Source: an uncultured Oscillospiraceae bacterium
Lineage (GTDB): Bacteria > Bacillota > Clostridia > Oscillospirales > Oscillospiraceae
Assembly (NCBI GenBank): GCA_934636305.1
Contig: CAKUAM010000016.1
Location: forward strand, 1 to 29,998
Length of the DNA: 29,998 nt
Direction of reading: 5' to 3'
Below, one piece after another: positions 7,777 to 14,269 of the stretch; within the stretch, counting starts at the first letter, position 1, and the number at the start of each line of letters is the position of its first letter. The notes beneath the pieces are model-generated. The model searched no databases and was not told the origin of the DNA. It saw only the letters and a program-made list of their open reading frames with translations. The translations under genes and the position numbers were made by a program.

Positions 7777-8108
7777 ATGAAGCAGATTTTTCCTGTGTTT
7801 TTTTCTGCGCCGTGCATATGCTATGTACAGAAATCGTTGGCAGTGCTTTTGAGATGCTTTGCCGCCGGATGTCCATACGCTGGTGCGCGCACGGATGCAG
7901 CCGCGCTTGGCCGGAGCGGCGGAAGGCCGGCAAACGGGGATCCTGCGTCCCGCTGATCCGGGCAGAATCCGAAAAGCCGCCCGGTTTCCCTGCGGTCTTT
8001 TGCGGGCGCACCGACCTGGCCTGACAGACCGTTCTCCGGCAAGAGGCCGTGATGGAGAACCCATCACGGCCTCGGTTGCTGCTGTGCGCGTTTGCCGCGC
8101 TGTCCTTT
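7777..8108. other. Gene-free GC-rich stretch with stem-forming segments
   Basis: About 330 bases with no protein-like reading frame. It contains a perfect 13-bp hairpin at 8043-8073 and several shorter complementary segments, for example GGATC/GATCC near 7938-7960. It lies between the terminator at 8109-8148 and the promoter at 7748-7776. I see no match to RNase P, tmRNA, SRP or 6S RNA hallmarks. It could be an unknown structured RNA or a decayed insertion. Confidence 0.4.
8043..8073. repeat. Perfect 13-bp hairpin
   Basis: The arms 8043-8055 and 8061-8073 (GAGGCCGTGATGG and its complement) enclose a 5-nt loop. No T-run flanks it on either strand. Confidence 0.65.
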
Positions 8109-8148
8109 AAAAAACACGGCCTGTCCATCTGGACAGGCCGTGTTTTTT
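8109..8148 (-). terminator. Strong intrinsic terminator of the 53-aa gene
   Basis: An 18-bp perfect palindrome (8109-8126 and 8131-8148, 4-nt loop) with six A bases on one side and six T bases on the other can terminate in both directions. On the minus strand it ends the small membrane protein gene. In the reconstructed pre-insertion sequence it began right after that gene's stop codon. Confidence 0.85.
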
Positions 8149-8152
8149 GTTA

Positions 8153-8234
8153 AGGTGTATCTGAAAACTGGTGATGTGATCGGCAGCGCGAAAAGGCCCG
8201 CTGCCCGGGGCGTTGGCTGTTTTCAGATACACCC
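8153..8234. mobile_element. 82-bp MITE-like element with TA flanks
   Basis: Terminal inverted repeats of 15 bp (8154-8168 and 8219-8233, GGTGTATCTGAAAAC) bound a short interior that forms its own stem (8182-8188 with 8199-8205). TA dinucleotides flank both ends (8151-8152 and 8235-8236), as expected for elements mobilised by IS630/Tc1-mariner-type transposases. It encodes no protein. It is inserted exactly at the stop codon of the small gene at 8234-8395. Confidence 0.7.
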
Positions 8235-8395
8235 TAGTCTGCGTAATCCTGCATTTCTTCGCAGCGGGCCCGATGCGCCGCAATCTTGTGCGCGCATGCC
8301 TTGATATCATCCAGGCAGCCCACCACAAGCAGCACGGCGCCGATTACAGCCATCACTGCACCGGAAATTTTAAGGATTGTTTTGAGTGATTTCAT
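8234..8395 (-). CDS. Small single-span membrane protein, 53 aa
   Basis: The reading frame starts at an ATG with AAAGGAGG 8 bases upstream. A lysine-containing N-terminus (MKSLKTILK) precedes a hydrophobic span ending in AVLLVVGCLDD (about residues 10-28), followed by a short charged tail with two further cysteines and the end CEEMQDYAD. It has its own promoter (8425-8453) and its own terminator (8109-8148). Function is unknown; short proteins of this shape occur in Clostridia. The last base of the TAG stop comes from the adjacent MITE-like element. Confidence 0.75.
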   Translation of the reverse strand: MKSLKTILKISGAVMAVIGAVLLVVGCLDDIKACAHKIAAHRARCEEMQDYAD

Positions 8396-8424
8396 TTGGG
8401 AATCCTCCTTTGTCCGTTTTCTTT

Positions 8425-8453
8425 AGTATATGGAATGACTTCTGTTTTTTCAA
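8425..8453 (-). promoter_or_regulatory. Promoter of the 53-aa membrane protein gene
   Basis: Minus-strand TTGAAA (8448-8453) and TATACT (8425-8430) are separated by 17 bases. It lies about 30 bases upstream of the start codon and just after the nitroreductase gene. Confidence 0.75.
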
Positions 8454-8462
8454 GCTTTCTTT

Positions 8463-8476
8463 GTGTCAGCTGACAC
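8463..8476. repeat. 14-bp perfect palindrome abutting the nitroreductase stop
   Basis: GTGTCAGCTGACAC lies immediately after the nitroreductase stop codon, with no loop and no T-run. Its GTCAGCTGAC core is shared with the inverted repeat at 1507-1546. It could be a protein binding site. Confidence 0.45.
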
Positions 8477-8998
8477 TCAAATGCGGACAATGAAATCCGC
8501 CTTGCGCGCCTTTGCCGGCTGCGGCTGCGAGGCTGCATAGCCCAGAATGCAGTGGCCGACGCCGGCATAGCGCTCCTCCACGCCCCATTTTTTCATGAGC
8601 GCCTTACCCTCCGGTGAATCGAACTCCTGTCTGGCCCGATGGATCCAGCAGCTGTCCACGCCAAGGCTGTGCGCCGCTGTCATCAGATTTCCAAGCACCA
8701 GGCTGCCGTCCTCAATCCACGTTCCGACGGTTGTATCGGCAAAAACGACGCAGACCGTCGGCGCGCCATAGAACGGATGGCTGTCCGGGCTGCCCAGGAT
8801 GCTGGCATTCATCCTTTCCAGCTCCGCAATATCCTCCGGCTTCTGCAGAACGACAATCTTTGCCGCCTGGCGGCCCATGCCGCTGGCTGCATACGTTCCG
8901 GCCTGCAGAATCTGCTTGAGCGCCTGCGCCTCAACCTGACGCGGAAGATAGCTTCTTACGCTTCTGCGCGTCATCAGGCAATTTAAAACCTCATTCAT
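8477..8998 (-). CDS. Nitroreductase-family FMN oxidoreductase
   Basis: A 173-aa member of the small nitroreductase-like flavoprotein family, expected to bind FMN and use NAD(P)H. The N-terminal TRRSVRSYLPRQV is the typical FMN phosphate-binding segment. YAASGMGRQ and the mid-protein GTWIEDGSLVLGNLMTAA match the family core, and VDSCWIHRA and HCILGYA lie near the C-terminus. AAAGGAGG sits about 8 bases before the ATG. It begins 24 bases after birA and is probably co-transcribed with it, so it may fall under BirA control. The physiological substrate is unknown. Confidence 0.88.
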   Translation of the reverse strand: MNEVLNCLMTRRSVRSYLPRQVEAQALKQILQAGTYAASGMGRQAAKIVVLQKPEDIAELERMNASILGSPDSHPFYGAPTVCVVFADTTVGTWIEDGSLVLGNLMTAAHSLGVDSCWIHRARQEFDSPEGKALMKKWGVEERYAGVGHCILGYAASQPQPAKARKADFIVRI

Positions 8999-9022
8999 GA
9001 AAGTGCCTCCTTTGCACGTTTT

Positions 9023-10003
9023 TCAGGTATAGCCATACATGCCCCGTACCGAGACCTCCCCGGAGGAAATTGCCTCGTGCGTGCCGTCCTGATAGGTGAC
9101 CAGCAGCGCCGCCTCGTCATCAATCCCGTCTGCATGCGCCAGCAGAACCGTATCGCCGCGGACAAGCTTTACATCCTGTCCAAGCGTCACGCAGTGCGCG
9201 GAAAACTCCTGCAGCCATGCAGCCTTTTCGGTAAACAGTCCCTGCTCCATTTCATACAGCGCGCGCACAAGCTCCGCCGCAAGCCGGCTGCGGTCAACAG
9301 GCGCGCCGGTCTTTGCCTCAAGATTTGTCGACATGGCCGCGACCTCCGGCGGCAGCGCCGCCTTTTCGCAGTTGATCCCGATGCCGACGACCAGATAATC
9401 CACCTCACGCGATTCCGCCTCAATCCCAATCTCCGTCAGAATCCCACAAAGCTTTTTCTTTCCGATTACAAGATCATTTGTCCACTTGATCCCGGGATAG
9501 AGGCCCGTCACCGCATACACGGCGCGCGCAGCCGCCACAGCGGTCATCGCCGTCAGGTGCATGAGCGCCTCGGGCTTGGCATGCGGCCGCAGAATCATGC
9601 TGAAATACAGTCCTCCCGGCGGTGAAACAAATGTCCTGCCGCGCCGGCCGCGGCCAGCCGTCTGCAGCCCGGTCATGATCGCCGTTCCATCCGGGGCGCC
9701 CTCTGCTGCCTGCCGCTTGCAGGCGTTGTTTGTTGAATCAACCTGTTCCAGCACGCAGACACGATCCTGCCAGGGATGGCCCTGCAGAAAGCTTCTGACC
9801 TGCGCAGCGCTGAGCGCATCCGGCCGCCCGGTCAGCAGATAGCCGCGGCGCGGCGCGGCCTCGATGGTATAGCCCTCCTGGCGCAGCTGGTCAATTGCCT
9901 TCCACACAGCTGCGCGGGAGAGGCCAAGCTGTCTGCTGATGGCCTCGCCGGAGACCGGCGTCTGGCTGGTCAGCAGCAGAGATAATACGTTTTCTTTTGT
10001 CAT
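9023..10003 (-). CDS. birA: Bifunctional biotin-protein ligase and biotin operon repressor
   Basis: Encodes 326 aa. An N-terminal helix-turn-helix (about 1-60, including SGEAISRQLGLSRAAVWKAI) marks it as a regulatory group II BirA. The ligase domain shows the biotinyl-AMP loop GRGRRGR (117-123), then KWTNDL with a lysine of the active site, and a C-terminal SH3-like domain. It makes biotinyl-AMP, biotinylates carboxyl carrier proteins and, when charged, represses transcription. The ATG at 10003 is chosen because AAGGA lies 11 bases upstream; two earlier in-frame ATGs (10015, 10033) lack a usable ribosome binding site. It faces bioY across a BirA operator. Confidence 0.92.
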   Translation of the reverse strand: MTKENVLSLLLTSQTPVSGEAISRQLGLSRAAVWKAIDQLRQEGYTIEAAPRRGYLLTGRPDALSAAQVRSFLQGHPWQDRVCVLEQVDSTNNACKRQAAEGAPDGTAIMTGLQTAGRGRRGRTFVSPPGGLYFSMILRPHAKPEALMHLTAMTAVAAARAVYAVTGLYPGIKWTNDLVIGKKKLCGILTEIGIEAESREVDYLVVGIGINCEKAALPPEVAAMSTNLEAKTGAPVDRSRLAAELVRALYEMEQGLFTEKAAWLQEFSAHCVTLGQDVKLVRGDTVLLAHADGIDDEAALLVTYQDGTHEAISSGEVSVRGMYGYT

Positions 10004-10042
10004 GGTATTATTCATCCTTGATTTTTGCCCCATCCTGTTGTA

Positions 10043-10073
10043 TTGTAAACCTTGCAGAAAATTAAGTTTACAA
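10043..10073. promoter_or_regulatory. BirA operator between birA and bioY
   Basis: TTGTAAAC (10043-10050) and GTTTACAA (10066-10073) form a perfect inverted repeat with a 15-base spacer. This fits the known BirA site (TTGTAAAC, N14-16, GTTTACAA). It overlaps a plausible bioY promoter (TTGATT at 10018-10023, TATTGT at 10041-10046) and lies between the divergent starts, so biotin should repress bioY and perhaps birA. Confidence 0.88.
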
Positions 10074-10089
10074 AAGGAGTTTCATTCTT

Positions 10090-10659
10090 ATGCAGCACAG
10101 AAAAACATTGATGCTCGTCCTGACCGCGCTTTTCGCCGCCCTGACGGCCATCGGCGCATTCTTCAAGATCCCGTTCCCACTGGCGGCAATCTCCATGCAG
10201 TTCTTCTTCACAGCCATGGCCGGCGTCCTGCTGGGCGCAGGTTGGGGCGCGCTGTCGCAGCTGGTCTATGTGCTCATCGGCCTCATCGGCATCCCGATCT
10301 TCGCGCTTGGCGGCGGCTTCTCTTATGTGTTCCAGCCGACATTCGGGTTCCTGCTTGGCCTGATCCCGTGCGCATTCGTCATCGGCAAGCTGGCAAAGCG
10401 GCCGCTTACGTTCTGGCGTTCGGTTCTGTCGATGCTGGCTGGTCTTGCCGTGCTGTACGCCATCGGCGTGCCGTATATGGCGCTCATCGCAAATGGCTAT
10501 CTCGGCAAGGGGCTGACCTTCTGGCAGGTCATCCGCAGCGGTATGCTCATCTATCTGCCGGGTGATCTTCTGAAAATTGCAGTCAGCAGCTTCCTGTGCG
10601 TGATTATTACACGCCGGCTGCCGCAGGTATTCAGCACGCCGGAAAGGGCAAAGGCATAA
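10090..10659 (+). CDS. bioY: Biotin transporter S-component BioY
   Basis: A 189-aa membrane protein with about six hydrophobic segments. The BioY signature GGGFSYVFQPTFGFLLG (74-90) is intact. BioY binds biotin and works either alone or with an ECF energising module (EcfA, EcfA', EcfT); no such module is in the window. AAAAGGAG precedes the ATG by about 8 bases. Its divergence from birA across a BirA site supports biotin-controlled salvage. No biotin synthesis genes are visible. Confidence 0.93.
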   Translation: MQHRKTLMLVLTALFAALTAIGAFFKIPFPLAAISMQFFFTAMAGVLLGAGWGALSQLVYVLIGLIGIPIFALGGGFSYVFQPTFGFLLGLIPCAFVIGKLAKRPLTFWRSVLSMLAGLAVLYAIGVPYMALIANGYLGKGLTFWQVIRSGMLIYLPGDLLKIAVSSFLCVIITRRLPQVFSTPERAKA

Positions 10660-11033
10660 GCCATACGTCCAGTTGACAGGGATGCGCACAGTTACTACAT
10701 GGCAAAACACCGCCTGGCTGCGCGCACGCCCGTGTCGGCTGGCGTTTTCTCTACTTAACCACAAATTTTTCCGCTTGTCAACGGTCTTGCATACAAGCTG
10801 TCAGCGGTTGTTGACAAACATGTCTAGAAACCGGTGGTTGGTTTCGTGCATTTTTCCGAATTGCGCCTTGACACACACGCTGCAAAACAGTACAATGTAG
10901 GGTAGGATTTGTATGGCTGTAGTGGGACTTGGGGAAGCCCATGCGGCTTTATGATTCAATACGCCGTACCGGTGCGCTTGCTACGGTTCACGGCGTACCC
11001 AATCTTGTAAACAGGAGGTGTCATTCGCAATTT
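10660..11033 (+). other. Intergenic region before rny: promoter, leader hairpins, weak repeats
   Basis: This 374-base stretch has no credible gene. A weak hairpin near 10705-10755 (AAAAC/GTTTT with GC pairs between) may end bioY. An 8-bp inverted repeat TTGTCAAC/GTTGACAA lies at 10775-10782 and 10810-10817. The rny promoter is at 10868-10896. The roughly 130-nt rny leader contains a 38-nt hairpin at 10960-10997 (outer TACGCCGT/ACGGCGTA, inner ACCG/CGGT). Confidence 0.55.
10868..10896 (+). promoter_or_regulatory. Promoter of rny
   Basis: A perfect TTGACA (10868-10873) and TACAAT (10891-10896) are separated by 17 bases. The start would be near 10903, giving a leader of about 130 nt. Confidence 0.85.
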
Positions 11034-12587
11034 ATGGAATTTAACACGCTATGCCTTATCCTTTGCATCGTGGCAGTCGTGCTTTGCGCGGTATTCTTCG
11101 CAGCCGGCATTCTGTACCGGAAAAAGGTCGCAGAAAAGCAGATCGGCAGCGCCGAGGAAGAAGCCAAACGCATCATCAACGAAGCCATCAAGGGCGGCGA
11201 GAACAAGAAGCGCGAAATGCTGCTCGAGGCGAAGGAAGAGATCCATAAATCACGCAGCGAATACGAACGGGAAGTCAAGGAGCGCCGGGCAGAGGTCTCC
11301 AAGCAGGAGCGCCGGCTGCAGCAGAAGGAAGAAGCCCTTGACAAGAAAATTGATCTGCACGAGAAAAAAGAGGACGAGCTTGCCAAGAAGGTCGCCGCCA
11401 TCGACAAGCAGCAGGAGGAGGTTGCTTCTCTCAAGCGCAGCCAGATGGAAATGCTGGAAAAGATCTCTGGTCTGACGCAGGAGGAGGCCAAGGCCTGCAT
11501 CCTCAAGGACGTCGAGGACGATGTCCGCCACGAGACGGCCATGAAGATCAAGGAGATTGAGACGCAGATGAAGGACGAGGCCGATCAGACGGCCCGCGAA
11601 ATCATCGCAACCGCAATCCAGCGCTGCGCTGCTGACCATGCAGCAGAAATCACCGTATCCGTTGTCCCGCTGCCCAACGACGAAATGAAGGGCCGCATCA
11701 TTGGCCGGGAGGGCCGCAACATCCGCACCCTTGAAACCATCACCGGCGTGGATCTCATCATCGATGATACGCCGGAGGCCATCACAGTTTCTTCGTTCGA
11801 TCCGGTCCGCCGTGAGGTTGCCCGGCTTGCTTTGGAAAAGCTTATCGCTGACGGCCGCATCCACCCGACCCGCATTGAGGACATGGTGGAAAAAGCCCGC
11901 CGCGAGGTTGACCACACCATCAAGGTTGAGGGCGAACGCGCAACCTTTGAAACAGGCGTTCATAACCTGCATCCGGAGCTTATCAAGCTGCTTGGCCGTC
12001 AGAAGTATCGCACCTCTTACGGCCAGAATGTACTCAACCACTCCATTGAGGTTGCACACATTGCCGGCCTCATGGCCTCTGAGCTTGGCGTCGATGTGAC
12101 GCTGGCCAAGCGCGCAGGCCTGCTGCATGATCTCGGCAAATCCGTCGACCATGAGATGGAGGGCAGCCATGTGCAGCTGGGCGTGGAGCTCGCCAAGAAG
12201 TACAAGGAAAACCCCGTCGTCATCAACGCCATCGAGGCGCACCATGGCGACGTTGAGCCGCAGACCGTGATTGCCTGTCTCGTACAGGCTGCAGACGCTA
12301 TTTCCGCTGCACGCCCCGGTGCACGCCGTGAAAACGTCGAGAACTACATCCGCCGTCTGGAAAAGCTTGAGGATCTCACCAATTCCTTCCCCGGCGTTGA
12401 AAAAGCATATGCCATTCAGGCCGGCCGTGAGGTCCGCGTGATGGTCAAGCCCGAGGAAGTCAACGAGGATAACATGATTCTGCTGGCACATGACCTTGCC
12501 AAGAAGATTGAATCCGAGCTGGAGTATCCGGGCCAAATCAAAATCAACGTCATCCGCGAAACAAAGGCTGTTGATTACGCCAAATAA
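11034..12587 (+). CDS. rny: Ribonuclease Y
   Basis: A 517-aa membrane-anchored endoribonuclease that starts mRNA decay. An N-terminal transmembrane helix (about 5-28) is followed by a long charged coiled coil (about 30-190), a KH domain ([21 protein letters not shown]) and an HD domain with [12 protein letters not shown] as metal site. Order and length match RNase Y. The ATG at 11034 is used because it places the transmembrane helix at the N-terminus. AGGAGG lies 14-15 bases upstream, which is unusually far. An upstream in-frame ATG at 10941 would add 31 residues without homology-like features. A strong terminator follows the stop. Confidence 0.95.
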   Translation: MEFNTLCLILCIVAVVLCAVFFAAGILYRKKVAEKQIGSAEEEAKRIINEAIKGGENKKREMLLEAKEEIHKSRSEYEREVKERRAEVSKQERRLQQKEEALDKKIDLHEKKEDELAKKVAAIDKQQEEVASLKRSQMEMLEKISGLTQEEAKACILKDVEDDVRHETAMKIKEIETQMKDEADQTAREIIATAIQRCAADHAAEITVSVVPLPNDEMKGRIIGREGRNIRTLETITGVDLIIDDTPEAITVSSFDPVRREVARLALEKLIADGRIHPTRIEDMVEKARREVDHTIKVEGERATFETGVHNLHPELIKLLGRQKYRTSYGQNVLNHSIEVAHIAGLMASELGVDVTLAKRAGLLHDLGKSVDHEMEGSHVQLGVELAKKYKENPVVINAIEAHHGDVEPQTVIACLVQAADAISAARPGARRENVENYIRRLEKLEDLTNSFPGVEKAYAIQAGREVRVMVKPEEVNEDNMILLAHDLAKKIESELEYPGQIKINVIRETKAVDYAK

Positions 12588-12599
12588 AAAAAGCCAAAA

Positions 12600-12638
12600 C
12601 CCGTGCCGAACGAACGGTTCGTTCGGCACGGGTTTTTT
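12600..12638 (+). terminator. Intrinsic terminator after rny
   Basis: Perfect 16-nt arms (12600-12615 and 12617-12632) are followed by six T bases (12633-12638). The stop codon of the convergent NUDIX gene overlaps the T-run. The A-stretch on the left lets it act on the minus strand too. Confidence 0.92.
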
Positions 12639-13195
12639 CATTTCTTTACCCGATCCAGGAGCTTCTGATAGACCGGCAGCATGTCCGGCTCGGACACCGC
12701 CGCGCAGATGTCCTCCACCGGAAGCCAGCGCACTGCGCTGTTTTCATCCGGCTTGACACGTACAGGCTGCGTTTCATCTGCCTCCAGCAGATAGGTCAGG
12801 TTCAGATGCAGATGGGCGGAAACAAATTTTCCACGCTTGTAATGCGGATTAACCGTCAGGATCTCCAGCGAAATAGGCTCCTTTGTCACGGGGCGGCTCC
12901 CTGTAACACCGGATTCCTCGTTGGCCTCGCGCAGTGCAACGGCCAGCAGATCGGCCTCGCCATCGGCATGGCCGCCGAGCCAGGCCCAGGACTGATAGAT
13001 ATTATGATATGCCATCAGCACCTGCCTGCGGTCGCGGCTGACGATCCAACACGAGGCCGTGAAGTGCGCCAGCTCGTTCCCCCGCGTCAGAAGATCCGGG
13101 AACAGATCCATATCCTGCAGCATCAGCCGCCGATCCTGCTCCTCCTGCTCACAGCCAGGTCTGAACGCTAGCAGCTGCGCGCGCAGCGCGTCCAT
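12638..13195 (-). CDS. NUDIX hydrolase
   Basis: A 185-aa NUDIX-fold protein. The box WLGGHADGEADLLAVALREA, continuing NEESG, is recognisable; the first catalytic-box Glu position appears to be Ala in the best alignment, while the REx2EE core is kept. The substrate is unknown; nucleotide or nucleotide-sugar pyrophosphates are the usual range. The ATG at 13195 lies one base after the rpiB stop (TAATATG), so translation is probably coupled to rpiB and needs no strong ribosome binding site. An upstream TTG at 13210 lacks one. It shares the terminator of rny. Confidence 0.82.
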   Translation of the reverse strand: MDALRAQLLAFRPGCEQEEQDRRLMLQDMDLFPDLLTRGNELAHFTASCWIVSRDRRQVLMAYHNIYQSWAWLGGHADGEADLLAVALREANEESGVTGSRPVTKEPISLEILTVNPHYKRGKFVSAHLHLNLTYLLEADETQPVRVKPDENSAVRWLPVEDICAAVSEPDMLPVYQKLLDRVKK

Positions 13196-13196
13196 A

Positions 13197-13637
13197 TTAC
13201 TCGTTTTCAAGTGCCATCATCTTGTCAATCCGGCGCTGGTGCCGCTCGACACCGGAAAACGCTGTATCCAGCCACACATCCACAATCTCCAACGCCAGCA
13301 TTTCGCCGGTCACAGCAGCGCCAAGCGCCATCATGTTGGTATCATTATGCTGGCGCGTCAGGCGCGCAGACATCGGGTTATCCAGCAGCGCACAGCGGAT
13401 GCCCTTGACCTTGTTGGCCGTGATGGACACACCAATGCCGGTCGTGCAGCAGACAATCCCGCGGTCACATTCCCCGCTGGCGACGGCCTTTGCCGCAGGC
13501 GCGGCAAAATCCGGGTAATCACAGCTTGTTTCGTCGTAGCAGCCAAAATCCTTATAGGACAGGCCCCGCTTATCCAAATGCGCCATGATAGCCTTTTTGA
13601 GGGCCAGGGCGCCGTGGTCGCATGCCAATGCAATCAT
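13197..13637 (-). CDS. rpiB: Ribose-5-phosphate isomerase B
   Basis: A 146-aa enzyme of the RpiB/LacAB family that interconverts ribose 5-phosphate and ribulose 5-phosphate in the pentose phosphate pathway. Visible landmarks are ACDHGA (5-10), DYPDFA (40-45), the catalytic-cysteine segment IVCCTTGIGVS (C64 before TTGIG, where most members have CGTGIG) and RQHNDTNMMALGA. CAGGAGGA precedes the ATG at 13637. It has its own promoter and is followed by a coupled NUDIX gene. Confidence 0.92.
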   Translation of the reverse strand: MIALACDHGALALKKAIMAHLDKRGLSYKDFGCYDETSCDYPDFAAPAAKAVASGECDRGIVCCTTGIGVSITANKVKGIRCALLDNPMSARLTRQHNDTNMMALGAAVTGEMLALEIVDVWLDTAFSGVERHQRRIDKMMALENE

Positions 13638-13665
13638 GTTTGTTCCTCCTGCAAGGTTTTTTCTT

Positions 13666-13694
13666 ATTATACTGCGAAGGCAGATGCTTTTCAA
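13666..13694 (-). promoter_or_regulatory. Promoter of rpiB and the NUDIX gene
   Basis: Minus-strand TTGAAA (13689-13694) and a perfect TATAAT (13666-13671) are separated by 17 bases, about 30 bases before the rpiB start. Confidence 0.82.
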
Positions 13695-13702
13695 TATGCT
13701 TT

Positions 13703-13724
13703 CTTTCTCGCTTCTCCGAGAAAG
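13703..13724. repeat. 8-bp hairpin between xre and rpiB
   Basis: CTTTCTCG (13703-13710) pairs with CGAGAAAG (13717-13724). It lies downstream of the XRE gene on the minus strand, but no U-run follows, so termination is uncertain. Confidence 0.4.
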
Positions 13725-13783
13725 GGCATGTTCTTAGTATTTTCCTTACCTGAACAGCTGTCTCATTGTTTTTATTAAAACCT

Positions 13784-14005
13784 CTATTGCTTCGTATCAC
13801 TTCGCCCGACCAAATAATCCAGCGTTACATGATAATAATCCGCCAGCTTGATTGCCAATTCTAATGGCAACGGTCGTTCCCCACGTTCATATTTCGAATA
13901 TAGCGACTGGTCACAAAGTAAATAGTCAGCAATTGTCTGCTGTTTGAGATCATGATCTTCTCGCAAATCGCGGATTCTGAGTTTCAATTTCATCACCGCA
14001 GACAT
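13784..14005 (-). CDS. XRE-family transcriptional regulator
   Basis: A 73-aa stand-alone Cro/CI-type helix-turn-helix protein. The HTH is LKQQTIADYLLCDQSLYSKYERGERPLP, ending in the usual LIVG-type tail LADYYHVTLDYLVGRSD. There is no extra sensing domain. Start at 14005 is preferred weakly (GAG 5 bases upstream); ATG at 13993 is an alternative. It is divergent from a 53-aa gene, and two copies of the palindrome AGGACN5GTCCT lie between them, so it very probably represses that gene and perhaps itself. Confidence 0.88.
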   Translation of the reverse strand: MSAVMKLKLRIRDLREDHDLKQQTIADYLLCDQSLYSKYERGERPLPLELAIKLADYYHVTLDYLVGRSDTKQ

Positions 14006-14013
14006 GATATCTC

Positions 14014-14028
14014 AGGACAGGTTGTCCT
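14014..14028. promoter_or_regulatory. Operator O1 of the XRE switch
   Basis: AGGACA and TGTCCT flank a 3-base centre, a perfect inverted repeat. It lies nine bases before the XRE start codon and just upstream of the -35 of the divergent promoter. Confidence 0.7.
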
Positions 14029-14029
14029 C

Positions 14030-14058
14030 TTGACATATAGGACTTTTTGTCCTAAAAT
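14030..14058 (+). promoter_or_regulatory. Promoter of the 53-aa gene
   Basis: A perfect TTGACA (14030-14035) and TAAAAT (14053-14058) are separated by 17 bases. Operator O2 fills the spacer, so a bound repressor would block RNA polymerase. Confidence 0.85.
14039..14053. promoter_or_regulatory. Operator O2 of the XRE switch
   Basis: AGGAC (14039-14043) and GTCCT (14049-14053) flank five T bases. The right half (TGTCCT) equals that of O1. The two sites are centred 25 bases apart, about 2.4 helical turns. Confidence 0.68.
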
Positions 14059-14077
14059 TGGAATTGAGGTGATGAAA

Positions 14078-14239
14078 ATGCAGGATTATAAAGAAATGTA
14101 TCTCAAGCTGATGCGTGCAACTGAAGATGCCATCCGCATTCTGATCGACGCACAGCGCAGCTGTGAGGAAATCTATTTATCCTCCGACAAAGGCACTGTC
14201 GTGCCACATCCGGTACAATCCCACAATGCAGAAAAATAA
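14078..14239 (+). CDS. Small protein, 53 aa, controlled by the XRE repressor
   Basis: The frame encodes MQDYKEMYLKLMRATEDAIR then a charged, probably helical stretch and a flexible tail. The ATG at 14078 has GAGG 8 bases upstream; the ATG at 14072 is too close to it. Small proteins of this KEMYLxLMRAxExAI shape are familiar beside XRE regulators in Clostridia, sometimes in mobile DNA, but I know of no function. A strong promoter and terminator frame the gene, so it is a real transcription unit. Confidence 0.75.
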   Translation: MQDYKEMYLKLMRATEDAIRILIDAQRSCEEIYLSSDKGTVVPHPVQSHNAEK

Positions 14240-14269
14240 GCGGGACGCTCTGCGTCCCGCTTTGTTTGT
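14239..14269. terminator. Bidirectional terminator between the 53-aa gene and murA
   Basis: Perfect 10-bp arms (14239-14248 and 14252-14261) enclose a 3-nt loop. On the plus strand TTGTTTGTT follows. On the minus strand TATTTTTC follows, serving murA. Confidence 0.88.

Noticed and set aside
7940..8030. Cobalamin riboswitch upstream of the cob operon
   Set aside because: Only scattered resemblance (GGTGCGCC, AGGGAAACCGG) is present, the GCCACTG and B12-box segments are missing, and the consensus promoter at 7748-7776 lies downstream, so this DNA would not be in the operon leader.
7720..8067. N-terminal extension of NudF by 116 residues
   Set aside because: The extension is Arg/Pro/Ser-rich, matches no family, and runs through the operon promoter; a good ribosome binding site precedes the ATG at 7719.
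10929..11033. Longer RNase Y starting at TTG 10929 or ATG 10941
   Set aside because: The added residues precede the transmembrane helix that normally opens RNase Y and lie in a leader hairpin; AGGAGG is located just before the shorter start.
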